From Acidobacteriaceae bacterium (GTDB taxonomy: Bacteria > Acidobacteriota > Terriglobia > Terriglobales > Acidobacteriaceae), in contig JAPWKG010000027.1 in NCBI GenBank assembly GCA_028283625.1, positions 1 to 64,000 of the forward strand: a stretch of DNA of 64,000 bases. The letters run 5' to 3'. Shown in pieces: positions 33,141-42,215 of this stretch. Within the stretch, counting starts at the first letter, position 1, and each line of letters opens with the position of its first letter. A program made the position numbers and the translations under genes. The notes beneath the pieces are model-generated. The model was not told the origin of the DNA. It searched no databases and worked only from the letters and a program-made list of their open reading frames with translations.

Positions 33141-33244
33141 GGTTGCGACCTCATTTCGCAGTAAAACAATCAGGCCCGCCGCGAACGGCAGGCCACAGTA
33201 GTCTTTCTCGGTGGACAGTTTATACCGGTTTCTTCTTCGTGAGA

Positions 33245-33250
33245 TACCCT
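33245..33250 (+). promoter_or_regulatory. Candidate -10 hexamer for a leaderless alpha-mannosidase gene
   Basis: TACCCT lies 8 bases before ATG 33259. A second -10-like TATACC is at 33221-33226. Confidence 0.35.
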
Positions 33251-33258
33251 CGCTACGT

Positions 33259-36200
33259 ATGCGTTCCGGAATTTTAGCCTCGCTCCTGCTCGTTGCCCCG
33301 ATCGCCGCAGCTCAATCCTTTACTCCTGTGCGGGAATTGAAAAACCTGGCGCCGGAGGAGATCGCCAAGTTGCACACTCTGGAGGAGCTTTCCGTGCTTC
33401 CGGGAGGAGATTGGCGGTTCCATGCCGGGGATTTGCCGCATGGGGAGTCTCTGTCTCTGGACGACTCGGCCTGGAAAGTCGTGCCGACTCCTGCGGAGCA
33501 CCATGCCACGAAAGCGCCGACGGATGCCGTCTGGTACCGGCAAATGATCGAGATTCCGCGCACGCTGCATGGTTACGACCTTACCGGCTCGCGGTTGTGG
33601 TTTCAGTTTCAAGCCGATGCGAATGGTCCGATGCCGGAGATTATTTACTTCAACGGCCGTAGGGTGGCCATTGGCGATGATCTTGAGCCGGTTGTCCTGG
33701 AGGATGAGGTCAAGCCCGGAGACAAAATTCTGATTGCCGTCAAGCTGCTTCGGACCGTCGATGAGAAGTCGTTTCGCGGCGTGCTCTTCCGGATCGACCC
33801 TCCTGCAGCGAGCAAGCGTCCTAACCCCAACGACCTGAGGATGCAGATCGTGACGGCAGCAAATATGTTGCCTGTGCTGCCTAAGCCTCGCCCGGACCTT
33901 CTTCCTGTCGTTCACCAGGCGCTGGCTGCGATCGACTTCAAGGCGTTGGAGGCTGAAGATCAGCAGGGATTTGATGCTTCTCTCCGAACAGCGCAAACCG
34001 CTCTCTCCACGCTCTCTCCGGCAATGCATACCGCAACGGTGGATCTGGTTGGAAACGCTCATATCGATGCTGCGTGGTTGTGGCCTGCGTCGGAGACTGT
34101 GGATGCGGTGAAGCGCACCTTCTCGACCGCACTCCAGTTGATGAATGAGTATCCGGAGTACAGCTTCTCGCAGTCTGCGGCGCAGTACTCCGAGTGGATG
34201 GCAGATAAGTATCCAGACCTGAATGATCAGATCAAGCAGCGGGTAAAGGAAGGACGGTGGGAGATCGTAGGCGGTATGTGGATCGAGCCCGATCTGAACC
34301 TGCCAGGCGGCGAGTCCGAGGTGCGCCAGTTACTCGTCGGTCAACGCATTTTCAAGGATCTTTACGGCGTAACGGCACGCATTGGCTGGAACCCCGACAG
34401 CTTCGGCTATAACTGGCAGCTGCCGCAGATCTACAAGCGCTCTGGCCTCGACTACTTCGTCACGCAGAAGATGCACTGGAACGACACGAACCAGCTTCCG
34501 CTGCGTCTCTTCTGGTGGCAGTCGCCCGACGGCTCTAAGGTGCTGACCTACTTCCCGACGGACTACGCCTGGACGAACGTGAACCCCACGCGCTTGTCGG
34601 CCGACTACGCTGAGTCCTCGCAGCGCAACCCCGGCACCGCTGAGCACCTCGATCTCTACGGCGTAGGCGACCACGGCGGCGGCCCCACGCGCGACATGCT
34701 CGACGCCGCCGAGCACTGGATGGCGCTAAGCAAACAGCCTACCGCGCTGCCGAACTTCCGCTTCACCACGGCGCAGCAGTACTTCGACGATGTGCAGACG
34801 CACCTCTCGAAGAACTCGCCGGTGCTGAACTACGACAACATCCTCAGCTACAAGCCAGCAGCCCCGGACGCGAACGGCAACCTCTCGATCCCGACATGGA
34901 ACGATGAGCTCTACTTCGAATACCACCGCGGCATCTACACAACGCAGGCAAAGCACAAGGCTTTCATGCGCCAGAGCGAAGAGCAGACTCTCGATGCTGA
35001 GAAGCTAGCGAGCTTCGCGTGGCTCTATGGGCAGAAGTATCCAGCAGATGAGCTGACGGAGAACTGGAAGAAGATCACCTTCAATCAGTTCCATGATCTT
35101 GCAGCAGGCTCGGGCGTTGCGACGATCTATCGCGATGCTGCGAAGGACTACAAGGAGGTGCTGAATCAGGATGCGCTGATCAACAACCAGAGCCTTGAAG
35201 ACATTGCAACCCAAGTGAATACCGAAACCGGTGCAGGTAAGCCTGTATTGGTCTTCAACCCTCTACCTTGGCAGCGCAGCGAAGCTGTGAAGGTTGATGT
35301 TGAACTTGCTGATCCAACCGCGAAGGTTGCACTTCGCGATCATGCGGGGAAGCTCGTTGAATCTCAGGCCGAAGGAAAAAGCGCTATCGCATTCGTTTCT
35401 GTGCCAGCACTTGGCTATGCGGTTCTTTCAGCCTCGCCTTCCTGCAAGACGTCGAAGAGTGGAATGCATGGCGAAGGTGCATGCGTGGGAGGCGGAAGCA
35501 GCAGCGATACATCCGTGCATGAAACGGCAGATGCTTTTGCGCTTCAAAATGATCACGTCTCTTTCAGCGTAAATAAGGCGAGTGGATGCATCTCCACAAT
35601 GACGCAGCACATCCTTAGCTCTCACTCAAGCAATACTGAGTGGCTAGCTGCTAACGTCTGCGGCAATCAACTGCAAGCCTTTGCCGACAATCCCAAGCAA
35701 TACGACGCATGGAACATCGACCCCGGCACACTCGATAAGGCCCCAACGATTCTCGATAAGGCTGACTCGGTCAAACTCGTCGTCGATGGTCCGCTACGCA
35801 AGACGATCCGCGTCGAGCGTACCTACAACAAGAGCCACATCACGCAAGACATCTCGCTCGACGCTGGCGCCGACACCGTCGTCATCGACACCACCATCGA
35901 CTGGCATGAGAAGCACGTCCTGCTGAAGGCCGCGTTCCCGCTCGCTGCGACCGCACCGAAGGCGACGTACGAAATCCCCTTCGGCAGCATCCAGCGCCCG
36001 ACCACGCGCGACAACAGCTACCAGAAGGCGCAGTTCGAAGTCCCCGCGCTGCAGTGGGCAGACCTCGGCGACGCGAAGCAGGGTGTCTCCATCCTGAACG
36101 ACTCGAAGTACGGTTACGACGCAGTCGGCAACGTGCTTCGTCTCACGCTGCTGCGCGCTCCGACGTGGCCGGACGCCGACGCCGATCAAGGCCTCCAGCA

Positions 36201-36615
36201 CTTCCGCTATGCGATTTATCCGCACGCCGGTGATTGGCATATATCCGATACCGTTCGCCGCGCCTATGATCTAAACCAGCCCCTGATTGCGGCACAGACG
36301 TTTGCTCACTCCGGTGCACTGCCTGCCGAGCACAGCTTTGTCCGGATTGATGAGCCGAATGTCATCCTCACGGCGGTTAAGAAGGCAGAGAACGAAGACG
36401 CGCTTATCTTCCGTATGTATGAGAGTGAAGGCAAGGCCACCAACATGACCTTGCATATACCGAAGGGCGCGGTTGCCGCTACCGAGACAAACCTGATGGA
36501 GAAGCCTGAGGGAAGCGTTCTGCCGTTGAAGGATGACACCATCACGGTAGCGATCAAGCCGTATGAGATTCTGACAGTCGAGGCTGTTTACCCGAAACAG
36601 GAGCCAAAGAAGTAA
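33259..36615 (+). CDS. Secreted alpha-mannosidase, glycoside hydrolase family 38
   Basis: Start chosen at MRSGILASLLLVAPIAAAQS, a short signal peptide; the frame is open to 33211. The 1118-residue enzyme has the GH38 metal and acid/base region NAHIDAAWLWPASETVDA (about residue 270). The nucleophile Asp is in GWNPDSFGYNWQLPQ (about 379). WWQSPDGSKVLTYFP, NQFHDLAAGSG and the C-terminal beta-sandwich domains follow. It would trim alpha-mannosides in the periplasm or outside. The stretch at about 35450-35560 codes for an unusual Cys/Gly/Ser-rich loop. Codon use changes several times along the gene (see findings). hemD follows after 4 bases. Confidence 0.92.
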   Translation: MRSGILASLLLVAPIAAAQSFTPVRELKNLAPEEIAKLHTLEELSVLPGGDWRFHAGDLPHGESLSLDDSAWKVVPTPAEHHATKAPTDAVWYRQMIEIPRTLHGYDLTGSRLWFQFQADANGPMPEIIYFNGRRVAIGDDLEPVVLEDEVKPGDKILIAVKLLRTVDEKSFRGVLFRIDPPAASKRPNPNDLRMQIVTAANMLPVLPKPRPDLLPVVHQALAAIDFKALEAEDQQGFDASLRTAQTALSTLSPAMHTATVDLVGNAHIDAAWLWPASETVDAVKRTFSTALQLMNEYPEYSFSQSAAQYSEWMADKYPDLNDQIKQRVKEGRWEIVGGMWIEPDLNLPGGESEVRQLLVGQRIFKDLYGVTARIGWNPDSFGYNWQLPQIYKRSGLDYFVTQKMHWNDTNQLPLRLFWWQSPDGSKVLTYFPTDYAWTNVNPTRLSADYAESSQRNPGTAEHLDLYGVGDHGGGPTRDMLDAAEHWMALSKQPTALPNFRFTTAQQYFDDVQTHLSKNSPVLNYDNILSYKPAAPDANGNLSIPTWNDELYFEYHRGIYTTQAKHKAFMRQSEEQTLDAEKLASFAWLYGQKYPADELTENWKKITFNQFHDLAAGSGVATIYRDAAKDYKEVLNQDALINNQSLEDIATQVNTETGAGKPVLVFNPLPWQRSEAVKVDVELADPTAKVALRDHAGKLVESQAEGKSAIAFVSVPALGYAVLSASPSCKTSKSGMHGEGACVGGGSSSDTSVHETADAFALQNDHVSFSVNKASGCISTMTQHILSSHSSNTEWLAANVCGNQLQAFADNPKQYDAWNIDPGTLDKAPTILDKADSVKLVVDGPLRKTIRVERTYNKSHITQDISLDAGADTVVIDTTIDWHEKHVLLKAAFPLAATAPKATYEIPFGSIQRPTTRDNSYQKAQFEVPALQWADLGDAKQGVSILNDSKYGYDAVGNVLRLTLLRAPTWPDADADQGLQHFRYAIYPHAGDWHISDTVRRAYDLNQPLIAAQTFAHSGALPAEHSFVRIDEPNVILTAVKKAENEDALIFRMYESEGKATNMTLHIPKGAVAATETNLMEKPEGSVLPLKDDTITVAIKPYEILTVEAVYPKQEPKK

Positions 36616-36619
36616 AGCG

Positions 36620-37417
36620 ATGGCCGTAAAAGAAAAGCCGCGTGTGCTGGTGACACGAGCGCCGCATCAGGCTTCGGTGCTGGCCGAAGAACTCCATGCC
36701 CTGGGAGCGGAGCCCATTTTGATTGCTGCCATTGCCCTGGCAGAGCCCTTGAGCTGGCAGCCGCTCGATCAGGCGATTTCCAGCCTGCACACGTTCGATT
36801 GGCTGCTATTTACGAGCGCAAATGCTGTGGACGCGTTTGCGCAGAGGGTGAAGCGATACGAGGCTCTGCAGGGAGCGCAGATTCAGGCGCCACGCATCGG
36901 GGCGATCGGTGCGGCGACGGCGAGAGCGCTGCACCAACTCGGCTGGACGGCTGAGTTGGTACCTGCAAAGGCCGTTGCGGAGTCCTTTGCGGAATCTCTG
37001 GAGCCGTTCGCGGCTCCGGGCGTCAGCTTTTTGCTCGTGCGTGCTGAGCAGGGACGGGAACATCTGCCGGAGCGTTTGCGTGCCGCGGGGGCTGCGGTGA
37101 CGATTGTGCCTGCATATCGAAACGTTCTTCCTGAAGACTCTGTTCCAGCAGTGCAGGCCTTGTTTTCTTCCGCGCCGCCACGGGCGATCACGTTCACAAG
37201 CTCTTCTTCTGTCCTGAATCTCGTTCGTTTGTTGGAGACAGCCAAGGTGAGCGTTCCTGACAATGTGATTCTTGCTTCAATCGGGCCGGTGACAACCGCT
37301 ACGCTGCGAGAGTCTGGGATGGAGCCACAGGTCGAAGCTCCGGAAGCTTCGACGCGTTCGCTGGCAAGCACCTTGATGAAGTATCTGAAGCAGGAAGAGT
37401 CGCTGAGCAAGAGCTGA
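36620..37417 (+). CDS. hemD: Uroporphyrinogen-III synthase
   Basis: HemD closes and inverts ring D of hydroxymethylbilane. The family is poorly conserved, but the 265-residue length and the two-lobe pattern fit: RVLVTRAPHQASVLAEELHALGA in pieces at the start, FDWLLFTSANAVDAFAQRV, PRIGAIGAATARAL, ITFTSSSSVLNLVRLL and ILASIGPVTTATLRESG. It is 13 kb from hemC and follows the mannosidase gene by 4 bases, with which it is probably co-transcribed by chance of position. It ends 7 bases before convergent nth. Confidence 0.9.
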   Translation: MAVKEKPRVLVTRAPHQASVLAEELHALGAEPILIAAIALAEPLSWQPLDQAISSLHTFDWLLFTSANAVDAFAQRVKRYEALQGAQIQAPRIGAIGAATARALHQLGWTAELVPAKAVAESFAESLEPFAAPGVSFLLVRAEQGREHLPERLRAAGAAVTIVPAYRNVLPEDSVPAVQALFSSAPPRAITFTSSSSVLNLVRLLETAKVSVPDNVILASIGPVTTATLRESGMEPQVEAPEASTRSLASTLMKYLKQEESLSKS

Positions 37418-37424
37418 GTCGTGC

Positions 37425-38237
37425 TCAGTGCGAGGTCCAGGTCTTATCCTCGGCATTGCATTCGCGTTCGAGAGAGCAGTCCGCGCACCGTGGTTTACGA
37501 GCTACGCACACCTGCCGCCCGTGATGAATGATCTCGTGCGAGTACTGAATCCAGCGATCTTGCGGGAGAACCTTCATGAGGTCCTTTTCAATCTTGACGG
37601 GCTCTTCCTGCTTGGTGAGTTCAAGCCTGCGCGAGATGCGTTGAACGTGGGTGTCGACCACGACGCCGGAGGCGATGCCGAACCAGCTGCCCAGCACGAC
37701 ATTGGCTGTTTTACGCGCAACGCCGGGAAGCTGCGTCAACTCCTCGATCGTTTGCGGAACTTCAGAGTGAAACCTCTCCACCAGCACTTGCGCTGCGCCT
37801 TTGATGTTTTTTGCTTTGGCGCGATAAAAGCCCGTAGGGTGAATGATCTCTTCAATTGCGGCGAGCGGAGCTTCCGCTAGTTTCTTGGGGGTGGGGAAGA
37901 GGCGGAAAAGTTCAGGCGTCACTTTGTTGACCGTGACGTCGGTCGTTTGTGCCGAGAGTGCGGTTGCGATTGTGAGCTCAAAGGCATTGTGGTGCGTTAG
38001 TGCGCAGACGACGTTTGGGTAGGTGCGGCGCAAGGCATCCAGAATGGCGCTCACGCGTTCGGGAGCCAGGGGCTTTACCGTTCGCCCGCGCTTGTTTTTG
38101 GGCGCAACAGGCTCACTTGCGGCAATCTTTCTGGCTTGTGTGGCAGGTACGCCCGCAAGAGCCAGCTTCCGCTTCGCTGCGGAAAGCGTCTGGGGTGGAG
38201 CGAGTTTCTTGGAAGAGGATTTCGTCGCGCGCGTCAT
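37425..38237 (-). CDS. nth: Endonuclease III
   Basis: Nth is a base-excision repair glycosylase/AP lyase for oxidised pyrimidines. The 270-residue protein has a basic N-terminal extension of about 55 residues. The core follows: LSAQTTDVTVNKVTP, the helix-hairpin-helix LPGVARKTANVVLGSWFG with the catalytic Lys, VDTHVQRISRRL with the catalytic Asp, and a 4Fe-4S CX6CX2CX5C motif in the tail (CVARKPRCADCSLEREC). TAGCCT lies 9 bases before the ATG on the minus strand, with no ribosome binding site. Confidence 0.95.
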   Translation of the reverse strand: MTRATKSSSKKLAPPQTLSAAKRKLALAGVPATQARKIAASEPVAPKNKRGRTVKPLAPERVSAILDALRRTYPNVVCALTHHNAFELTIATALSAQTTDVTVNKVTPELFRLFPTPKKLAEAPLAAIEEIIHPTGFYRAKAKNIKGAAQVLVERFHSEVPQTIEELTQLPGVARKTANVVLGSWFGIASGVVVDTHVQRISRRLELTKQEEPVKIEKDLMKVLPQDRWIQYSHEIIHHGRQVCVARKPRCADCSLERECNAEDKTWTSH

Positions 38238-38246
38238 TTCAATGCA

Positions 38247-38252
38247 AGGCTA
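38247..38252 (-). promoter_or_regulatory. Candidate -10 hexamer for leaderless nth
   Basis: TAGCCT on the minus strand ends 9 bases before the nth ATG. The -35 is poor. Confidence 0.35.
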
Positions 38253-38400
38253 TCCCAAACCGTGCTGGTTACCCCAAGCCGGCGTTTTGGAGATGGTGCT
38301 CTTCGCTTTTTCCCGCTTGTGTCGTGGTCATTGCGTCAGCCTGCGAGACATGGGAGAATCATCGCAAATTCTTGCGGGAAGATGAGTTAGGAGACGCTTC

Positions 38401-38859
38401 ATGGATTCTTATTCACATGGCCTGTTGGCATCGATGATTATGGTGTTCGTTTTCGTCTTTATCGGGATTTTTCTTATCCCCAAGATCTTTTATCTGCTTA
38501 CGTTGCAGAACGCGTTGAAGAAGTGTGCTCCTCAGTCACGCACGATGGAGCCGCCGCTGGTATGGCTCTTTATGATTCCGGTGGTCGACATCGTGTTCCA
38601 CTTCTTTATCGTGCTCGCCTTGTCGAAGTCGTTGCGCAATGAGTTCAGCCGTCGTGGCGTGCCCGGTGTTGAAGCGGAGCCTGGGCAGGCGTTAGGAATT
38701 GCGATGGCGGTCTCGGCCTGCTGCATGGTGGTTCCGTTTTTGGGAACGTTGGCCTGTATCGCGTACTTCATCCTTTGGGTGTTGTACTGGGTGAAGATTG
38801 CAAGCTATTCGAAGATGCTGGATGTTCCTGTGGAGTTTGTTGCGTATCCGCAGCAGTAG
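38401..38859 (+). CDS. Small membrane protein of unknown function
   Basis: A 152-residue protein with about three or four membrane helices (VFVFVFIGIFLIPKIFYLL, WLFMIPVVDIVFHFFIVLALS in part, and VVPFLGTLACIAYFILWVLYW). A central loop contains SKSLRNEFSRRGVPGVEAEPG. GGAG lies 8 bases before the ATG. DUF4328-like proteins have a similar shape, but I cannot confirm membership. Confidence 0.7.
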   Translation: MDSYSHGLLASMIMVFVFVFIGIFLIPKIFYLLTLQNALKKCAPQSRTMEPPLVWLFMIPVVDIVFHFFIVLALSKSLRNEFSRRGVPGVEAEPGQALGIAMAVSACCMVVPFLGTLACIAYFILWVLYWVKIASYSKMLDVPVEFVAYPQQ

Positions 38860-38877
38860 TCTGTGCAGAGGCGGGTA

Positions 38878-38904
38878 GGCCTCGCCTCGATAGCGGGCGA
38901 GGCC
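38878..38904 (+). terminator. Probable terminator after the small membrane protein
   Basis: The 9-bp stem GGCCTCGCC / GGCGAGGCC is followed by CATCTCTTTG, a weak U-tract. Confidence 0.65.
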
Positions 38905-39019
38905 CATCTCTTTGCGGGAGCGGATGTGATCCGGCGAGCGGGAAGCGTCGCAAAGGGACTGCGACGTGGTGCATCACTCTGTCGCACGGTTGATAATGAT
39001 TCCTGAACGGAGAATGATC

Positions 39020-39868
39020 GTGCCAGAATTGCCACAAGTACCCATCACGCTCGAAGGTTCCAAGGTGTTGCACCAGATGTTTCGCTTTGACTGGGCTGCG
39101 TGGAAGACACTTCCTGCAACAGAACGTCTTGCGCTCGCCGGTGAATTCAGCGAAATCCTTGCCCGTTGGGAGCAGGGCACAGCCTCTACCGCAGAGAATG
39201 CTCACCCGAATCAGTCCGCACTGTTCTCACAGATCGGACACAAGGGTGACCTCACGCTGATTCACTTCCGCGATTCTCTGGAAGACCTGAACCGCGTAGA
39301 GCTGGAGCTGGCGCAGAGCGGCATCTATCCATATCTGCAGCTGGTGAACTCCTACCTTTCGGTTGTGGAACTCGGCCTCTATGAGTCGTCGGAAAAGATT
39401 TATGCGCAGCTGAGCGAAAGCGGGTTTGAGCCGGGAACGCCTGAGTGGAACACCGGAATAACCGAGGCTACCGCCCGCACTTTCGCATCGCTGGCCTCAC
39501 GCCTGTTCCCGAGCATTCCGCCGGCAAAGTACCTTTGCTTTTATCCGATGGACCGCAAGCGCGGTGAGCAGGTGAACTGGTACACCGAACCGATGGCGGA
39601 TCGCCGGTCCATGATGCACGAGCACGGCATGATCGGGCGCCGTTATGCCGACTCGGTGCGGCAGATCATCACAGGCTCGATCGGCCTCGATGATTGGGAG
39701 TGGGGCGTGGATCTATTTGCGGAAGATCCCGTGGTTTTCAAGAAGCTGATCTACGAGATGCGCTTCGATAAAGTCAGCGCGGTCTATGCCTCGTTCGGAG
39801 AGTTCTTCTTGTCCGTGCGCGTTCCCGCAGCGAGCTCCGCGAAGTGGTTTGAAGGCATTCTCGCCTAA
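39020..39868 (+). CDS. hemQ: Coproheme decarboxylase HemQ (chlorite dismutase family)
   Basis: HemQ (ChdC) oxidatively decarboxylates coproheme to heme b. The family marks are clear: catalytic Tyr in CFYPMDRKRGE (about residue 174) and NWYTEPMADRRSMMHEHGMIG with the proximal His (about 204). GSIGLDDWEWGVDLFA and YEMRFDKVSAVYASFGEFF follow. GTG 39020 is chosen because GGAGA is 7 bases upstream; ATG 39014 and ATG 38996 are in frame but badly spaced. Its presence points to the coproporphyrin-dependent branch, although hemG/H-type genes are not in the window. Confidence 0.93.
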   Translation: MPELPQVPITLEGSKVLHQMFRFDWAAWKTLPATERLALAGEFSEILARWEQGTASTAENAHPNQSALFSQIGHKGDLTLIHFRDSLEDLNRVELELAQSGIYPYLQLVNSYLSVVELGLYESSEKIYAQLSESGFEPGTPEWNTGITEATARTFASLASRLFPSIPPAKYLCFYPMDRKRGEQVNWYTEPMADRRSMMHEHGMIGRRYADSVRQIITGSIGLDDWEWGVDLFAEDPVVFKKLIYEMRFDKVSAVYASFGEFFLSVRVPAASSAKWFEGILA

Positions 39869-39879
39869 AACAGCCGCGA

Positions 39880-39938
39880 GAAACGGTGACGGCCGCACTG
39901 CGCGTTTCGACGCGGGGGACGGCCGTTTCGTTTTTTTG
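39880..39938 (+). terminator. Terminator after hemQ
   Basis: The outer stem GAAACGG / CCGTTTC encloses a GC-rich inner structure and is followed by GTTTTTTTG, the best U-tract in the window. Confidence 0.75.
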
Positions 39939-40033
39939 AGAGTAGATAGGGCGAGTGCGGTAGGGAAGGTGCGGTGAGCGAGGCTTTCGTCCAAGCTCTT
40001 TGTAATCTTCACAGCGGCGTCGCTCGGCAGCGA

Positions 40034-40039
40034 TATACT
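40034..40039 (+). promoter_or_regulatory. Candidate -10 hexamer for leaderless dedA
   Basis: TATACT, near consensus, lies 7 bases before the ATG. TTCACA (40008-40013) is 20 bp upstream, too far for a good -35. Confidence 0.45.
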
Positions 40040-40046
40040 GGGCGCA

Positions 40047-40682
40047 ATGATCGCCAAGCTTAGCGCCCTGTTGCTGGGGCTTTCCGCCACCAGCGCCTAT
40101 CTTGTTGTCTTCCTACTGATGGCTTTGCAGTCGGCCTGCATTCCCATCCCAAGTGAAGTCATCATGCCCTTTGCGGGGTATAAGCTGGGCCATTCCACGT
40201 TGGAATTGATTTTCCTGGCTACAATTGCGTCTCTGGCCTCAAATCTTGGTTCGATCCCGGCCTACTATCTGGGGGCTCGCGGCGGTCGCCCCATGATTGA
40301 GAAGTATGGTCGCTATATCTTATTGAACCGTCACGATTTAGATCTGGCAGACAAGTTCTTTACGCGATTCGGTTCTTTCGCGGTTCTTCTTGGACGCATG
40401 TTGCCGATCGTGCGTACGTTTATCGCCTTTCCTGCCGGAATCGCACGCATGAACCAGTTGCGGTTCCACCTCTATACGTTTATCGGTTCCTGGCCGTGGT
40501 GCTTTGTACTGGCGTACATCGGTATGAAGTTGGGAGCGAGCTGGGATTCAAATCCTCATTTTAAGGCGGTATTTCATCGCTTCCAGCTCGGAGTGGAGCT
40601 TGTCATCGTTGTCGGATTCGTGTGGTTTGTGTGGACGCACTGGAAGAATCGGGTTCGCAGTGACGAGTCACACGCCGCCTAA
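40047..40682 (+). CDS. DedA family membrane protein
   Basis: DedA proteins flip or transport lipids such as undecaprenyl phosphate across the inner membrane. The 211-residue protein has the family core ALQSACIPIPSEVIMPFAGY (re-entrant loop with Glu), ASNLGSIPAYYLGARGGRP and FGSFAVLLGRMLPIVRTFIAFPAGIARM in pieces, and about five membrane segments. The start codon is 7 bases after TATACT and no ribosome binding site is seen. Confidence 0.92.
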   Translation: MIAKLSALLLGLSATSAYLVVFLLMALQSACIPIPSEVIMPFAGYKLGHSTLELIFLATIASLASNLGSIPAYYLGARGGRPMIEKYGRYILLNRHDLDLADKFFTRFGSFAVLLGRMLPIVRTFIAFPAGIARMNQLRFHLYTFIGSWPWCFVLAYIGMKLGASWDSNPHFKAVFHRFQLGVELVIVVGFVWFVWTHWKNRVRSDESHAA

Positions 40683-40791
40683 TGCCGCAGATTCGAGCGC
40701 AGGCGGTTGCGCCTCGCTTTCGCCGTTTGAGATACTGTAGCGTCCGCAATTCGCTACGGAACACCAGCAAGTAGAAGGGTACGTTTCACCA

Positions 40792-42141
40792 ATGTCGACT
40801 CCTGACGCGGCGCAGACTGGCGCCGCGAGCATTACCCCGCATAAAGGCAAGCTTGGCATCATGATTCCGGGCATGGGCGCAGTTGCGACCACGCTCATCG
40901 CCGGCGTAGAGGCTGTACGCCGTGGCTTCGCCAAGCCGTTTGGTTCCATGTCGCAAATGGGAACCATTCGTCTGGGCAAGCGCACCGATGACCGCTCGCC
41001 GCTCATCAAGGATTTTGCCCCGCTGGCTCCGCTTGAAGATATCGTCTTCACGGGCTGGGATATCTTCGGCGGCAACCTGTATGACGCAGCGAAAACGGCT
41101 GCAGTGCTCGACCGTGACCAGCTCGAGCAGATGAAGGACTTCCTCTCGTCGATCGAGCCGATGCCGGCTGCCTTCGATCAGTCCTGGGTCAAGCGTCTTG
41201 ACCCGAAGGTGCAGAAGAAGGGCAAGAACAAGTGCGATCTGGCGAACCAGATCCGCAATGATATTGCGGAGTTCCGTGCGAGCTCGGGTACCGATCGTCA
41301 GGTGATGATCTGGTGCGGGTCGACGGAAATCTATAAGGAGCAGTCGGAAGTTCACCAGACGCTCGAAGCCTTTGAAAAGGGCCTGGTTGAAGATCATCCG
41401 GATATCTCGCCGTCGATGCTCTATGCCTGGGCTGCTCTGAAGGAAGGCATTCCGTTTGCGAACGGTGCACCGAACCTTACGGTAGATATTCCTGCGCTGC
41501 AGGAGCTGTCGAAGCAAATGGGCGCCCCGATCTGCGGTAAGGACTTCAAGACTGGCCAGACCTTCATCAAGACGGTTCTGGCTCCCGGCTTCAAGGTGCG
41601 TCAGCTTGGCGTTTCCGGCTGGTATTCGACCAACATCCTGGGCAACCGCGATGGCGAAGTGCTGGACGATCCGGATAACTTCAAGACCAAGGAAGTTTCG
41701 AAGCTTGGCGTACTCGAGCACATCTTCGAGCCGGAGAAGAACCCGGAGCTGTACGGCGATATCTTCCACAAGGTGCGTATCAATTACTACCCGCCGCGTG
41801 GTGATAACAAAGAAGGCTGGGACAACATCGACATCTTCGGTTGGCTCGGTTATCCGATGCAGATCAAGGTCGATTTCCTTTGCCGTGACTCGATTCTGGC
41901 AGCTCCGCTGGCGCTCGATCTCTGCCTCTTCCTGGATCTGGCACAGCGTACCCCGGCTCTCAAGCACCTGGGCATCCAGGAGTGGCTGAGCTTCTACTTC
42001 AAGGATCCTGATTCGGCCCCGGGTGTCTACCCTGAGCACGATCTGTTCATCCAGAACATGAAGCTGAAGAACACGCTGCGCCACGTTATGGGCGAGGATC
42101 TGATCACGCACCTCGGTCTCGATTACTACGGCAACGACTAG
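40792..42141 (+). CDS. ino1: Inositol-3-phosphate synthase
   Basis: Ino1 converts glucose 6-phosphate to inositol 3-phosphate with NAD. The 449-residue protein has the N-terminal Rossmann loop IMIPGMGAVATTLIAGVEA, then WDIFGGNLYDAAK. NGAPNLTVDIPAL, CGKDFKTGQTFIKTVLAPG, SGWYSTNILGNRDGEVLDD and VDFLCRDSILAAPLALDL are also family blocks. This bacterial form resembles actinobacterial and archaeal enzymes. It could supply inositol for phosphoinositides or osmolytes. A very stable hairpin follows. Confidence 0.95.
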   Translation: MSTPDAAQTGAASITPHKGKLGIMIPGMGAVATTLIAGVEAVRRGFAKPFGSMSQMGTIRLGKRTDDRSPLIKDFAPLAPLEDIVFTGWDIFGGNLYDAAKTAAVLDRDQLEQMKDFLSSIEPMPAAFDQSWVKRLDPKVQKKGKNKCDLANQIRNDIAEFRASSGTDRQVMIWCGSTEIYKEQSEVHQTLEAFEKGLVEDHPDISPSMLYAWAALKEGIPFANGAPNLTVDIPALQELSKQMGAPICGKDFKTGQTFIKTVLAPGFKVRQLGVSGWYSTNILGNRDGEVLDDPDNFKTKEVSKLGVLEHIFEPEKNPELYGDIFHKVRINYYPPRGDNKEGWDNIDIFGWLGYPMQIKVDFLCRDSILAAPLALDLCLFLDLAQRTPALKHLGIQEWLSFYFKDPDSAPGVYPEHDLFIQNMKLKNTLRHVMGEDLITHLGLDYYGND

Positions 42142-42150
42142 TTTTCTGGT

Positions 42151-42198
42151 CGTAATGTAGAAAGCCCCGGCGAGCCTGCCGGGGCTTTCTACGTTACG
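42151..42198 (+). terminator. Very long terminator-like hairpin after ino1
   Basis: The 21-base arms 42151-42171 and 42178-42198 pair fully (one G-U). They include GAAAGCCCCGGC / GCCGGGGCTTTC around a GAGCCT loop. There is no U-tract after the stem. Confidence 0.75.
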
Positions 42199-42215
42199 GC
42201 GTAGCATGAAGAGCG

